DNA from: JAHBVL01 sp963712055
GTDB lineage: Bacteria > Chloroflexota > Chloroflexia > Thermomicrobiales > UBA6265
DNA length: 64,000 bases
Direction of reading: 5' to 3'
Assembly: GCA_963712055.1 (NCBI GenBank)
Contig: CAVQGN010000004.1
Location: 186,001-250,000 of the forward strand
The first letter of the stretch is position 1. The number at the start of each line of letters is the position of its first letter. The position numbers and the translations under genes were made by a program. Of the stretch, positions 25,023 to 33,564 are shown one piece after another. A model generated the notes under the pieces. It did not search any database and had not been told where the DNA came from. It saw only the letters and a list, made by a program, of their open reading frames with translations.

Positions 25023-26183
25023 TTGTCGCTTCGTTTTTCCAGAAAAGAACCAGACCCCGAGGCTCCCAAGCCGTTTTCGGAGGATTGGGTGGCGGCTCCG
25101 CCATCCGAGACAGCCTCTGCATCTCGCAGACCCCGCTGGTTTCCGTCTGATCGCTTGCTCGCCGCCGCTGCATTGTTGGGCCTGATCCTGCTCGTCGTGG
25201 TTCCATTCCGGGACATAGGCGGCGTCAATCGTGACGAGCCGCCCGAAGCCATACCCGCAGTCGCTGCTGCAAGTAGTCCGACACCAGCCCCCATCATGGC
25301 GGCGACACAGATACCCGCCGAAGAACCAATTGCGCCAACAGCGACGGTGGAAACCGTCGAGGTCGCTCCGACCGAGATCCCGGCGGCAACTGTTCCACCG
25401 GTAGCGATGGAAGGCGCCATTCTCCCGGCCAACCGAATTCTCTCGTTTTACGGGTTCCCGGGTGTCAGTGAAATGGGTATTCTCGGCGAATACGACCCGG
25501 CGCCACTTCTCGATCTTCTCCGTGCCCAAGCGGCTGAATACGAAGCGGTGGATCCCTCCCGTCCGGTTGTGCTGGCGCTCGAGGTAATCGCATCAGTGGC
25601 GCAGGCATACGAAGGCGAAGACGGTGATCACCTGGCCTACATCAGCGCGGATGTACTGCAGTCCTATGTCGATTTCACCGCCGAAAACAACATGTTACTG
25701 ATCCTCGATATGCAGTTCGGTCGCAAAACCGTTCAGGAAGAGATGGATTTCGCCCGGCCCTATCTCCTCTATCCCCATGTCCATCTTGCCCTCGATCCTG
25801 AGTTCTCGGTTGGACCGGATGAGATTCCGGCCACGGTGATCGGCAGCATCGATGCCACCGACGTGATGTACGCGCAGTACGAACTGGCCACGATCGCTGC
25901 TGAAAACGGGTTGCCGCCGAAGATTCTTATTGTCCATCAGTTCACCTTGTCGTCGATCAGCAACCGGGACCAGATCGTCCCCGTTGACGGCGTCCAGTTC
26001 GTGCTCGAGGTCGACGGTTTTGGAACCCCTGAAGAAAAGCGGGGAACCTATGCCGTCATCACCAACAATCTGCCGGACGGGTTTGTCGGATTCAAGCTCT
26101 GGTACCGGCAGGACGTGCCGCTGATGACGCCGGCCGAGGTGCTCGCGCTCGATCCGTCACCGGATCTGATCATCTACCAGTAG
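25023..26183 (+). CDS. Single-pass membrane protein with Pro/Thr-rich linker and extracellular TIM-barrel-like domain, function unknown
   Basis: I do not recognise a named family. The 386-residue product has a Pro-rich cytoplasmic N-terminus, one membrane segment (LLAAAALLGLILLVVVPF, about residues 44-61) and a Pro/Thr/Ala/Val-rich linker to about residue 130. A globular domain follows with alternating strands and helices: RILSFYGFPG, VVLALEVIASVAQ, NMLLILDMQFGRKTVQEEM, HVHLALDPEF, KILIVHQFTLSSI and VQFVLEVDGFG. That order suggests a TIM barrel, perhaps glycosidase-like, but catalytic residues cannot be assigned. The start is TTG 25023, eight bases after a perfect GGAGG at 25010-25014. A GTG at 24978 lies before the likely transcription start. 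Confidence 0.65.
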   Translation: MSLRFSRKEPDPEAPKPFSEDWVAAPPSETASASRRPRWFPSDRLLAAAALLGLILLVVVPFRDIGGVNRDEPPEAIPAVAAASSPTPAPIMAATQIPAEEPIAPTATVETVEVAPTEIPAATVPPVAMEGAILPANRILSFYGFPGVSEMGILGEYDPAPLLDLLRAQAAEYEAVDPSRPVVLALEVIASVAQAYEGEDGDHLAYISADVLQSYVDFTAENNMLLILDMQFGRKTVQEEMDFARPYLLYPHVHLALDPEFSVGPDEIPATVIGSIDATDVMYAQYELATIAAENGLPPKILIVHQFTLSSISNRDQIVPVDGVQFVLEVDGFGTPEEKRGTYAVITNNLPDGFVGFKLWYRQDVPLMTPAEVLALDPSPDLIIYQ

Positions 26184-26275
26184 CCCCCATTGCCCCTCGA
26201 ATCGCAGTATTCGCCAGGACTGAGAGCCGGTTCGATGAGCGCTGGCACCGGATGCCACTGGCGGGAGGCAGAGGT

Positions 26276-27835
26276 ATGAACGCAACTGAAAGCGCGGATA
26301 TCGTCATCATCGGCTCAGGTGCCGGAGGGGGAACCCTGGCCCGAACTCTTGCCGGCAGCGGAGCCCGCGTACTAATCCTTGAACGCGGTGGAACGCTTCC
26401 GACCGAACCAGAAAACTGGAGCCCGGCAGCCGTCTTCGAACACCATCGTTACAAACCGGACGAGCATTGGGAAGATCGTGAGGGCAAGCCATTTCAGCCT
26501 GGCGTTCACTACTACGTTGGTGGCAACACGAAGGTCTACGGGGCGGCGTTGCCTCGTCTGCGTGAAGAGGATTTCGGCTCAATCGAACATGAGGGCGGAA
26601 CCTCGCCGGAGTGGCCGATCTCCTACAGCGATCTCGAACCGTTCTACCGTCTCGCCGAACAGTGGTATCTGGTTCACGGGAAAGCCGGAGTTGATCCCAC
26701 CGAACCATGGCGATCATCGGCATATCCCTTCGAACCCGTTCCGACCGACTCGTACATGCAAACGCTCGCCGATGCGTTCGCGAGGCAGGGACTGCACCCC
26801 TATCCGATGCCACTCGGGCTTGATTATCGAATTGGGGGACGTTGTATCCGGTGCCGCACTTGTGATGCCTTTCCCTGCCAGGTCCGTGCCAAAGGTGATG
26901 CCGAGGTTTGCGGGATCGAACCTGCGCTGCAGGACCCAGATATCAGTCTCTGGACGAACACCTATGTGACTCGCCTGCTCACCGATGCGACCGGAACGAT
27001 CGTCGACGAAATCGAACTCGTACGCGATGGAGCAAGGCAGACCATCCGCGCGGGAACCGTTGTCGTTGCGGCTGGGGCAGTCAATTCTGCAGCACTGCTG
27101 CTCCGGTCAGCGAACTACGCCCATCCGCACGGGCTGGGGAATGGATCCGGGCAGGTCGGACGGAATTACATGGTCCACAACATGACGATTATGATGGCCG
27201 CTCACCCCGAGCAGATCAATCCGACCGTGGTTCAGAAAACATTCGCCATCAATGATTTCTATTTTCGCGGTCCCGGTTTTCCGTACCCGCTCGGAAATCT
27301 CCAACCGGTCGGCAAGATTCAGGGAGCGATGCTCAAACCGGTGCTCAGGATGGTCCCGGATAGTGTGCTAGAGCAGATTGCCGCTCGCAGCACCGACTGG
27401 AACGTGATGAGCGAAGACCTCCCGGATCCGAACAACCGGGTTTCGCTTGGTTCAGAAGGACGGATCCGGATCACCTGGACCCCGAATAATCAGGTAGCGC
27501 ATCGCAGGTTGATCGAGACGGCGAAAACGATGTTCGCGGAAGCGGGCTACCCGGTGGTACTCAGCCGGACGATGGGTCTTGAAACGAATTCGCACCAGGT
27601 CGGAACCCTGCGATTCGGGCATGACCCCGCAACTTCCGTACTCGACCCGTTCTCGAAAGCGCATGAACTGCAAAACCTCTATGTCGTCGATGGCTCCTTT
27701 TTCCCATCTTCGGCGGCGGTCAACCCGGCATTGACGATCATGGCCCAGGCGATCCGGGTTGGCTGTCACCTGTGTGATCGATCGCTTGAATCGTTGGAAG
27801 CCGCGACCGCGACGGAGTCGACCCGTATCGCTTGA
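26276..27835 (+). CDS. GMC-family FAD-dependent oxidoreductase
   Basis: Glucose-methanol-choline oxidoreductase of 519 residues. The FAD-binding motif is IVIIGSGAGGGTLARTLAGS at about residues 9-28, followed by VLILERGG. The FAD/substrate region has YYVGGNTKVYGAALPRLREEDF. GTVVVAAGAVNSAALLLRSA is the second GMC signature. The C-terminal domain has THQ-type SHQVGTLRFG with the likely catalytic His and VNPALTIMAQAIRV. Residues about 188-212 hold a cysteine cluster (GGRCIRCRTCDAFPCQV). The start ATG 26276 follows a GGGAGGCAGAGG purine tract. The electron acceptor may be oxygen or a cytochrome; substrate unknown. The downstream UbiA gene follows on the same strand. Confidence 0.88.
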   Translation: MNATESADIVIIGSGAGGGTLARTLAGSGARVLILERGGTLPTEPENWSPAAVFEHHRYKPDEHWEDREGKPFQPGVHYYVGGNTKVYGAALPRLREEDFGSIEHEGGTSPEWPISYSDLEPFYRLAEQWYLVHGKAGVDPTEPWRSSAYPFEPVPTDSYMQTLADAFARQGLHPYPMPLGLDYRIGGRCIRCRTCDAFPCQVRAKGDAEVCGIEPALQDPDISLWTNTYVTRLLTDATGTIVDEIELVRDGARQTIRAGTVVVAAGAVNSAALLLRSANYAHPHGLGNGSGQVGRNYMVHNMTIMMAAHPEQINPTVVQKTFAINDFYFRGPGFPYPLGNLQPVGKIQGAMLKPVLRMVPDSVLEQIAARSTDWNVMSEDLPDPNNRVSLGSEGRIRITWTPNNQVAHRRLIETAKTMFAEAGYPVVLSRTMGLETNSHQVGTLRFGHDPATSVLDPFSKAHELQNLYVVDGSFFPSSAAVNPALTIMAQAIRVGCHLCDRSLESLEAATATESTRIA

Positions 27836-27980
27836 CCAGACTAGAATTTGTCATTGGTTCCTGATTGTATGCATGTTCCGGGAGTACATCCCGGCAAGCG
27901 GGTGTTTCGAATCGGTGTCTGAACCTCGACCTCTGAGTGACTATCGAGATCCACCGGTGAACTCCGGCGGGTTGATCGTC

Positions 27981-28895
27981 ATGCCCGGGGTGGATATCGA
28001 ACCGAAACCGGAAAATGACCCGTTCCAGGATCTACCGCCTGCGATTCGAGCGTTGCGACCCATCCAGTGGACCAAGAATCTCCTTGTCTTCGCGGCATTG
28101 ATCTTCACTCGCAGCGTTCTCGATTGGACGGCGCTCTGGCACAGCATCGGTGCGTTTCTCGTTTTTTGCGCCGTATCCAGTTCGATCTATCTGGTCAATG
28201 ATATTCGCGATGTCGAGCAGGATCGCGTCCATCCTGTCAAGCGAAATCGGCCGATTGCCGCCGGGGAACTGTCGGTCCGAACGGCGTTGATCATGGCGGT
28301 TGTCCTGCTCGTGAGCGGACTGATTGGTTCCTGGTTGATCGAACCGCAATTGCTGCTCGTCGTCGGTATTTACGTTGTCATGATGTTGCTCTACAACGCC
28401 GGTTTGAAACACGTCGTCATTCTGGACGTCATTCTCATATCGCTGGGATTCGTGCTACGAGCGGCTGCTGGAGCCGTGGCGATCGACGTGCCGATTTCTC
28501 CCTGGCTCTATCTCTGCACGATGCTTCTGGCGCTGCTGGTTGGTTTCGGCAAACGCCGTCATGAATTGCTGACCCTTCAGGACGCGGCCGGAAGCCATCG
28601 TCAAAACCTCGAAGACTATTCGATCCCGATGCTCGATCAGGTGGTAATGATCACGGCCGCCGCGACGATCGCGGCTTACGCCATCTACACCGTAGCGGCG
28701 CCCACCTTGCCGGAGAATCACGCGATGCTCCTGACGGTGCCGATTGTCGTCTACGCGATCTTCCGCTATCTCTTTTTGCTCTATCGCAAACATGTGGGGG
28801 GAAGTCCGGAATTGCTGTTGGTCAGCGATCGACCCCTTCGACTGACGCTGCTGGTCTGGGTCGTCGTGAGCGGCGCGATTCTTTATTGGGCCTGA
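27981..28895 (+). CDS. UbiA-family prenyltransferase, decaprenyl-phosphate phosphoribosyltransferase-like
   Basis: Polytopic UbiA-superfamily enzyme of about 304 residues. AIRALRPIQWTKNLLVFAAL near residue 19 and the first Asp-rich motif NDIRDVEQDRVHPVKRNRPI at about 74-93 match decaprenyl-phosphate 5-phosphoribosyltransferase (UbiA/Rv3806c type). That enzyme loads PRPP onto polyprenyl phosphate. The second motif region reads KRRHELLTLQDAAGSHRQNL followed by Y. About nine membrane segments are visible. The start is uncertain: ATG 27981 is used because conservation begins soon after, while in-frame GTG 27915 and 27957 are alternatives. In other bacteria the product feeds arabinan or other ribose-derived polymer synthesis; the role here is not known. 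The stop abuts the convergent pyrD stop with no gap. Confidence 0.85.
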   Translation: MPGVDIEPKPENDPFQDLPPAIRALRPIQWTKNLLVFAALIFTRSVLDWTALWHSIGAFLVFCAVSSSIYLVNDIRDVEQDRVHPVKRNRPIAAGELSVRTALIMAVVLLVSGLIGSWLIEPQLLLVVGIYVVMMLLYNAGLKHVVILDVILISLGFVLRAAAGAVAIDVPISPWLYLCTMLLALLVGFGKRRHELLTLQDAAGSHRQNLEDYSIPMLDQVVMITAAATIAAYAIYTVAAPTLPENHAMLLTVPIVVYAIFRYLFLLYRKHVGGSPELLLVSDRPLRLTLLVWVVVSGAILYWA

Positions 28896-30023
28896 TCAGA
28901 CCAGATCGCGCCAGTTGCCTTGAATTTCCTGGACAGAACTCACGCCTAGTCGTTGCAGGGACGCTCGCATTTCGCTGGCGATGTCGATTGCCACAAGCGG
29001 TCCCCGGTAGATGAAACTTGTATAGAGCTGTGTGGCGGCGGCCCCAGATGCGATCGCGTTGATGACATCTTCGCCAGTCGAGATACCGCCAACCGCGATC
29101 ACTGGCAGATCGCCGTTGAGCATCCCGGTCAAGCGACGGAGCGTTTGCTGGGAAATGGGCGCCAGCGGTCGTCCACTGAGTCCCCCCAGTTCACAGCTGT
29201 TTGTCGATTTCAAGCCTGGCGGACGGCAAATGGTCGTGTTCGTGGCGATGATTCCATCGACTCCGGCTGCGACCACCGCTTCGACCGCGTCAGCGAGTTG
29301 ATGATCATCGAGGTCAGGCGAGATTTTCGCGAAGATCGGCGGCGCGATTCGGCGTGATCGTTCGGCTTTCACGCTCGCCAGCATTTCCTGTAGTGGTTTT
29401 CTCGCTTGCAGACTCCGTAAACCGGCCGTGTTTGGCGATGACACGTTGATGCAGACATAGCTCGCATACGGAGCCAACCGGCGATAGGCGATCAACACAT
29501 CTTCGATCGCGCGCCCAGCTTCGACCGCGGTTTTGTTCGGACCAATGTTTATGCCGACGCGCATTTCCGATCGTCGTCGTTTTTGCAGATTGACGACGAC
29601 TTCCTCGGATCCCGCGCCGGGAAACCCCATCCTGTTGATGAGCGCCTGGTCCTGGGGTAACCGGAAAACTCGAGGCTTTGGGTTTCCGGCTTGCGGGATT
29701 GGGGTCACGGTTCCGATTTCCACCGTCCCAAAACCCAGCGCCAGCAGAGCCGGGAACGCCACTCCGTTCTTGTCGAAACCAGCAGCAACACCGACTGGAA
29801 ACCCGGACCCGATACCGGGTATATGGGTGTGGAGTTGGTAATCGGTCAGCGTAACATCAGATTCGTCGATGAGCGTTTTAAGGTGGGATTGAAGCGAGAT
29901 CGTTGACAGCGCATTGATCGCGCGATCATGCATCCCTTCCGCATCGAGCCGAAAAATGCCTGGTTTGAATGACCCATACAGCTTTGTGAGCAATTGCGAG
30001 GTGGTAGGAGTCGGCTTCCCCAT
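28896..30023 (-). CDS. pyrD: Dihydroorotate dehydrogenase (quinone), class 2
   Basis: FMN-dependent dihydroorotate dehydrogenase of 375 residues, oxidising dihydroorotate to orotate in pyrimidine synthesis and passing electrons to quinone. The class 2 N-terminal helical membrane-binding extension is present (about residues 1-55). Core blocks are PVGVAAGFDKNGVAFPALL, GFGTVEIGTVTPIPQAGNPKPRVF with the quinone-enzyme spacing, INRMGFPGAG, CINVSSPNTAGLRSLQ containing the catalytic Ser, and KISPDLDDHQLAD, NTTICRP and GGISTGEDV for FMN. ATG 30023 immediately follows the stop of the upstream flavoprotein gene, so translation is likely coupled. Confidence 0.96.
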   Translation of the reverse strand: MGKPTPTTSQLLTKLYGSFKPGIFRLDAEGMHDRAINALSTISLQSHLKTLIDESDVTLTDYQLHTHIPGIGSGFPVGVAAGFDKNGVAFPALLALGFGTVEIGTVTPIPQAGNPKPRVFRLPQDQALINRMGFPGAGSEEVVVNLQKRRRSEMRVGINIGPNKTAVEAGRAIEDVLIAYRRLAPYASYVCINVSSPNTAGLRSLQARKPLQEMLASVKAERSRRIAPPIFAKISPDLDDHQLADAVEAVVAAGVDGIIATNTTICRPPGLKSTNSCELGGLSGRPLAPISQQTLRRLTGMLNGDLPVIAVGGISTGEDVINAIASGAAATQLYTSFIYRGPLVAIDIASEMRASLQRLGVSSVQEIQGNWRDLV

Positions 30024-31610
30024 CTAGTGGGATCGCTCGAGTTGGTCGAACATACCGAGGGCCGTCAGCGCTGCATTCCGACCCGGGGCGCCGAAAACGG
30101 CTCCGCCTGGCCAGGCGCCGCTACCACACAAATAGAGTCCTTCCACCGGCGACTCGTAGCCGGAATAACCCGGAACCGGTCGGTTGCCGAACATCTGGTC
30201 CGGCATGATCTCGCCGTGGAAGATGTTGCCTCCAGTGATACCGACGATTCGTTCGATATCTGGCGGTCCGAGCACCTGCATGTGGTCGATTGCCCCCCAG
30301 AGATTGGGCGCATACTCTGCCAAGGTATCGATGATGTTCTTGCCGATTGCATCCCGGCGCTCGTCCCAGGTTCCTTCTGCGAGATCGTAGGGGGCGTACT
30401 GAACAAAGAGACTGAGCGTATGTTTGCCGGCCGGCGCAAGCCCGCTTTCGGTCGCCGTCTGGATATAGCAGTCCATGAACGGACGGGTAGAGGGATGTCC
30501 CGCTTTGCATTCCTGCCAGGCGGTTTCGAGGTAATCCATCGATGGGTTGATCACGATACCACCGGTATGTTGCGGTCCGACGTCAGTTCCTGGCATGGCG
30601 ATGAAGTCAGGGAGTTGATTCAGACCGAGCAGGACCTTAACGACCGATCCACTACTCCGGATCGCCCGGACGCCTTCGACAAAATCCGCCGGGAGATGCG
30701 TTTCGGCGACCATTGACAGAAACGTACGTTGCGGATCTGCGTTCGAAAAGAGCTGATCGGCACTAAACGACCGCCCATCAGCCAGGCGAACACCGCGAGC
30801 GCGACCGTTGCTGACGGCAATTTCCATCACCTCGGCATCGGTTTCGATGCGGACCCCGGCTTGACGGCAGAATCCGGCTAACGCCTGCGCAACATTCCCC
30901 ATGCCCCCGCGGACATAGCCCCAGGCGCCTTGAACACCACCGACCGAACCAATGAGATGGTGGTATTTCACATACGCCGTGCCCGGCGTGTAGGGACCAG
31001 CGTTGACACCGATCACGCCGCCGGTACAAAGCGGAGCCTTGATCCGGTCGGATTCGAAATAGTGGTTGAGTACCTCAGCAATGCTCTTCTCGGTCAGGGT
31101 TTCCCAGTCGGACTGCCCGTCCGGTCCAGAAAAAGCCTGTTCGATCTCATTGGCGGACGGAGCTGGTCGCAGGAGAAGGGGACGCATTCGGGCCAGGATT
31201 CGGTCCCACATCGCCCAATAGGCATCGTAACCAGCAACATCGACCGGTGAAAACGAGGCGATCTGTTCTCGGGTCCGGTTGCTATCGAGGAACGACATGA
31301 AATACGAACCGTCGGGCGCAGGAGAGAAATAGAACGGGTCGAATGGGCGGATGTCGTAGCCGTGGCGATGCAGGTCGAAATCGGCGACAACTTCCGGAAG
31401 GAGCAAATTGCAGACATAGGAACAGGTCGAAAGATGGTAGCCCGGAAAGGCCTCTTCGGTGACGGTCGCCCCGCCGATGACGGAGCGTCGCTCGAGAACG
31501 AGAACTGATTTTCCGGATTTGGCGAGGTAGCCAGCACTGATTAGCCCGTTGTGACCTGATCCGATCACTATCGCGTCAAAATGGCGCTGATTCGTGTCGA
31601 CAGCAGACAT
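30024..31610 (-). CDS. Phytoene-desaturase-like (PYROXD2-type) FAD oxidoreductase
   Basis: Flavoprotein of 528 residues with an N-terminal FAD-binding motif, AIVIGSGHNGLISAGYLAKS, and ERRSVIGGATVTEEAFPG. The C-terminus has YLCGSGAWPGGAVFGAPGRN. The sequence is closest to the PYROXD2/CrtI-related NAD(P)-FAD oxidoreductases rather than to true phytoene desaturases. GMGNVAQALAGFCRQAGVRIETDAEV is the second Rossmann region. Carotenoid desaturation is possible, since a prenyl diphosphate synthase is in the window, but no phytoene synthase is seen here. A GAGGAGG site precedes ATG 31610. It is the first gene of an operon with pyrD. Confidence 0.85.
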   Translation of the reverse strand: MSAVDTNQRHFDAIVIGSGHNGLISAGYLAKSGKSVLVLERRSVIGGATVTEEAFPGYHLSTCSYVCNLLLPEVVADFDLHRHGYDIRPFDPFYFSPAPDGSYFMSFLDSNRTREQIASFSPVDVAGYDAYWAMWDRILARMRPLLLRPAPSANEIEQAFSGPDGQSDWETLTEKSIAEVLNHYFESDRIKAPLCTGGVIGVNAGPYTPGTAYVKYHHLIGSVGGVQGAWGYVRGGMGNVAQALAGFCRQAGVRIETDAEVMEIAVSNGRARGVRLADGRSFSADQLFSNADPQRTFLSMVAETHLPADFVEGVRAIRSSGSVVKVLLGLNQLPDFIAMPGTDVGPQHTGGIVINPSMDYLETAWQECKAGHPSTRPFMDCYIQTATESGLAPAGKHTLSLFVQYAPYDLAEGTWDERRDAIGKNIIDTLAEYAPNLWGAIDHMQVLGPPDIERIVGITGGNIFHGEIMPDQMFGNRPVPGYSGYESPVEGLYLCGSGAWPGGAVFGAPGRNAALTALGMFDQLERSH

Positions 31611-31639
31611 CTTGGCCTCCTCAATCGTCTCGTAGTGCG

Positions 31640-32143
31640 TCAGGATTGATCCTTGGGCTCGGGTGCGAATGCCGCTTTCAGATCACGCAGAAATGCGGCT
31701 TCGGAATCACTGATCCGCTTGCCACCAATCCCGAGAACCCCGCCAGTTTTTGCGGCGATGCAAACCGCTTCAGCGGTTTCGTAGAGCCAACTGGAAAACG
31801 CTTCCGCTTCCGCATCGAAGTGATGTTTGGCAAGAATTTGCCCAGCCTGCCTCGCGCGGAGAATGGTTTCGGGGAGCAAGTCATCAACCCACTGGTCGCT
31901 CAATTGCAGCGTGCGTTCTTCGCCTTCGCCGCGACTCTTGTAGTCGGCGAAGATCGCCGTGACTAGCTCACTGTCGCGTCGCTTGGCGGCCCCATTAGCG
32001 AGCTGAGAGAGCCCGGTCACTTGCTCGAGGATCGAACCCAGCGCCGAAGCTGGGTCAGCCGTGACCGCAGCGGCCACCACCCGGACCGGAAGTTCGGTCA
32101 GGATCGTCCACTCGACCGGAGAGAAATCGCTCTGCGTTGCCAT
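31640..32143 (-). CDS. Hypothetical alpha-helical protein
   Basis: I do not recognise this 167-residue protein. It begins MATQSDFSPVEWTILTELPV and is mostly amphipathic helices with no signal peptide, membrane segment or cysteine-rich motif. The middle has an acidic/basic stretch (FADYKSRGEGEERTLQ), and the end contains GGVLGIGGKRISDSEAAFL. The latter looks like the 'GGxLGFGGxRVSxxE' segment common in small proteins that accompany membrane processes in Chloroflexi and Actinobacteria (impression only). ATG 32143 with GGGG upstream is preferred over an upstream GTG. It lies 11 nt after the L,D-transpeptidase stop and 29 nt before the flavoprotein gene, all on one strand. Confidence 0.6.
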   Translation of the reverse strand: MATQSDFSPVEWTILTELPVRVVAAAVTADPASALGSILEQVTGLSQLANGAAKRRDSELVTAIFADYKSRGEGEERTLQLSDQWVDDLLPETILRARQAGQILAKHHFDAEAEAFSSWLYETAEAVCIAAKTGGVLGIGGKRISDSEAAFLRDLKAAFAPEPKDQS

Positions 32144-32154
32144 ACATCCCCAGG

Positions 32155-33390
32155 TCAGGCGATGACCGTGACCGCCGTGCCTTCCGGCGACCAATAGTAG
32201 AGAAACTCAGCGACCTCGAGCGGCAGGTTAACACACCCGTGACTCATCGGTGTGCCAAAGTTGCTGTGCCAATAGGTCCCGTGGATCGCGTTGCCGAGGT
32301 TGTCGAAATACATCACCCAGGGAACATCCTCGACCTTGTAATATTCGTCGCTGATGGTTCCTTCCATCGTCTGGGAATCGTACTTGACCAGGACCGAGTG
32401 ATAGCCAATCGGTGTCACCGTTTCCGGTACTTCGGCGGTGCCGGTACTTACGAGCGTTTCGACGACGAGTTCGCTTCCCTCGTAAGCCCAAAGGGTCTGC
32501 GCGCTGATCGAAACGACGATTTCCTTATAAGCGCCCTGCTGCGGTCCGGGTCCTGAATAGTACGTGGGAACTGAGTCCTCGCTGATCGCTTCGGTGCTGC
32601 CACCCGCCACCGGTTGTATGGCAGGCTGAAAGTCGTTGCTTGTTTCGACCGGAGCGACTGTTTCCGGTGGCGGAACGAAAAGCGATTCGTCATACGTTGG
32701 AATGCCGGCGCGTTGGGGAACTGGCTTGAGACTTATCTGCTGCAATTCCGCGCTCTCGATACCGACTGCTCGTGGGACAACGGTCTTATCGTCGCGCAAA
32801 ATCAGCACGGCATTATCGAAATACTGGCGCTGTTCGCCGTTGCTGAACGAACGCAGCTCAGTAAGTGGCTTGCCAATGAGTCGTTCAGCGCCATGGTTCT
32901 GCCAAAAAACGAGGACCTCATCCTGAATTGCGAACCCGTTTTCGAATTCCAGGCAACTGGTTTCGCTGGCGGCACCGCAGCCTCGTTTCTCGAGCGTACC
33001 AGGATCGGATTTCCAAAGACGATCTCGCAGGACCGCTGCTCGTCCAAGCGGCAAAGCCCGCACACGTAGTTCCCGGGTTTCCGCTTCCGGAACATAGACA
33101 ATCGCGAGGTTTTCGAAATACTGAATGATGCGAACATCAGCCGGAACACCCGGCAGGAGGGTGGGCTTGCGGAACTCCTCGGTGATCGGCAAACCGAGCA
33201 GTGCGTCGTGGTTCCGCCATTCGTCAAGGAAATAGCCGTCCACGGTATGGCCAGTCGATTCGATCCAGACTGTCGTCGGAGGCGTCCATTCGGACGCTGC
33301 CACCGATTGGCTCGCCGGCGAAACGACACCCAGAATGACTGCGATCAACGCGAAGAACGGCAAAAAGTGATGCGAGGTTGCGGTGCGCAC
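32155..33390 (-). CDS. Secreted L,D-transpeptidase with TGH-type N-terminal repeats
   Basis: Exported protein of 411 residues. GTG 33390, with GGAAGGGG six bases before it, opens a Sec-type signal (LPFFALIAVILGVVSPASQSVA). Two repeats follow, ESTGHTVDGYFLDEWRNHDA and a shorter copy around VLVFWQNHGAERLIGKPLTE. They are related to the repeats in the L,D-transpeptidase at 20.9-22.4 kb. A Pro/Thr/Val-rich linker (about 240-280) leads to the YkuD catalytic domain, with KEIVVSISAQTLWAYEGSEL, the conserved His in NAIHGTYWH, and SHGCVNLP bearing the nucleophile Cys. It probably forms 3-3 cross-links in peptidoglycan or anchors surface molecules. Confidence 0.9.
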   Translation of the reverse strand: MRTATSHHFLPFFALIAVILGVVSPASQSVAASEWTPPTTVWIESTGHTVDGYFLDEWRNHDALLGLPITEEFRKPTLLPGVPADVRIIQYFENLAIVYVPEAETRELRVRALPLGRAAVLRDRLWKSDPGTLEKRGCGAASETSCLEFENGFAIQDEVLVFWQNHGAERLIGKPLTELRSFSNGEQRQYFDNAVLILRDDKTVVPRAVGIESAELQQISLKPVPQRAGIPTYDESLFVPPPETVAPVETSNDFQPAIQPVAGGSTEAISEDSVPTYYSGPGPQQGAYKEIVVSISAQTLWAYEGSELVVETLVSTGTAEVPETVTPIGYHSVLVKYDSQTMEGTISDEYYKVEDVPWVMYFDNLGNAIHGTYWHSNFGTPMSHGCVNLPLEVAEFLYYWSPEGTAVTVIA

Positions 33391-33528
33391 AGGGTTCCCC
33401 TTCCTGTTCTCCCGTACTCGGTGCGTGGTTGAGACGAACTGGTATCGCTGCAAACAAACCAGAGACGTCCCGAGCGGGTCGTTCCCACGTCCCGATATGG
33501 TAGCCGCTGAATGCTTTTTCTCCAAGAT

Positions 33529-33558
33529 GTGACTCGGCAGTCAACGATACCGTATGAT
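33529..33558 (+). promoter_or_regulatory. Promoter immediately upstream of recJ
   Basis: TATGAT (33553-33558) is a good -10 box. GTGACT (33529-33534), 18 bases upstream, is a four-of-six -35 box. The expected first transcribed base coincides with the A of ATG 33565, so the recJ mRNA may be leaderless. Confidence 0.5.
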
Positions 33559-33564
33559 CTCGCC

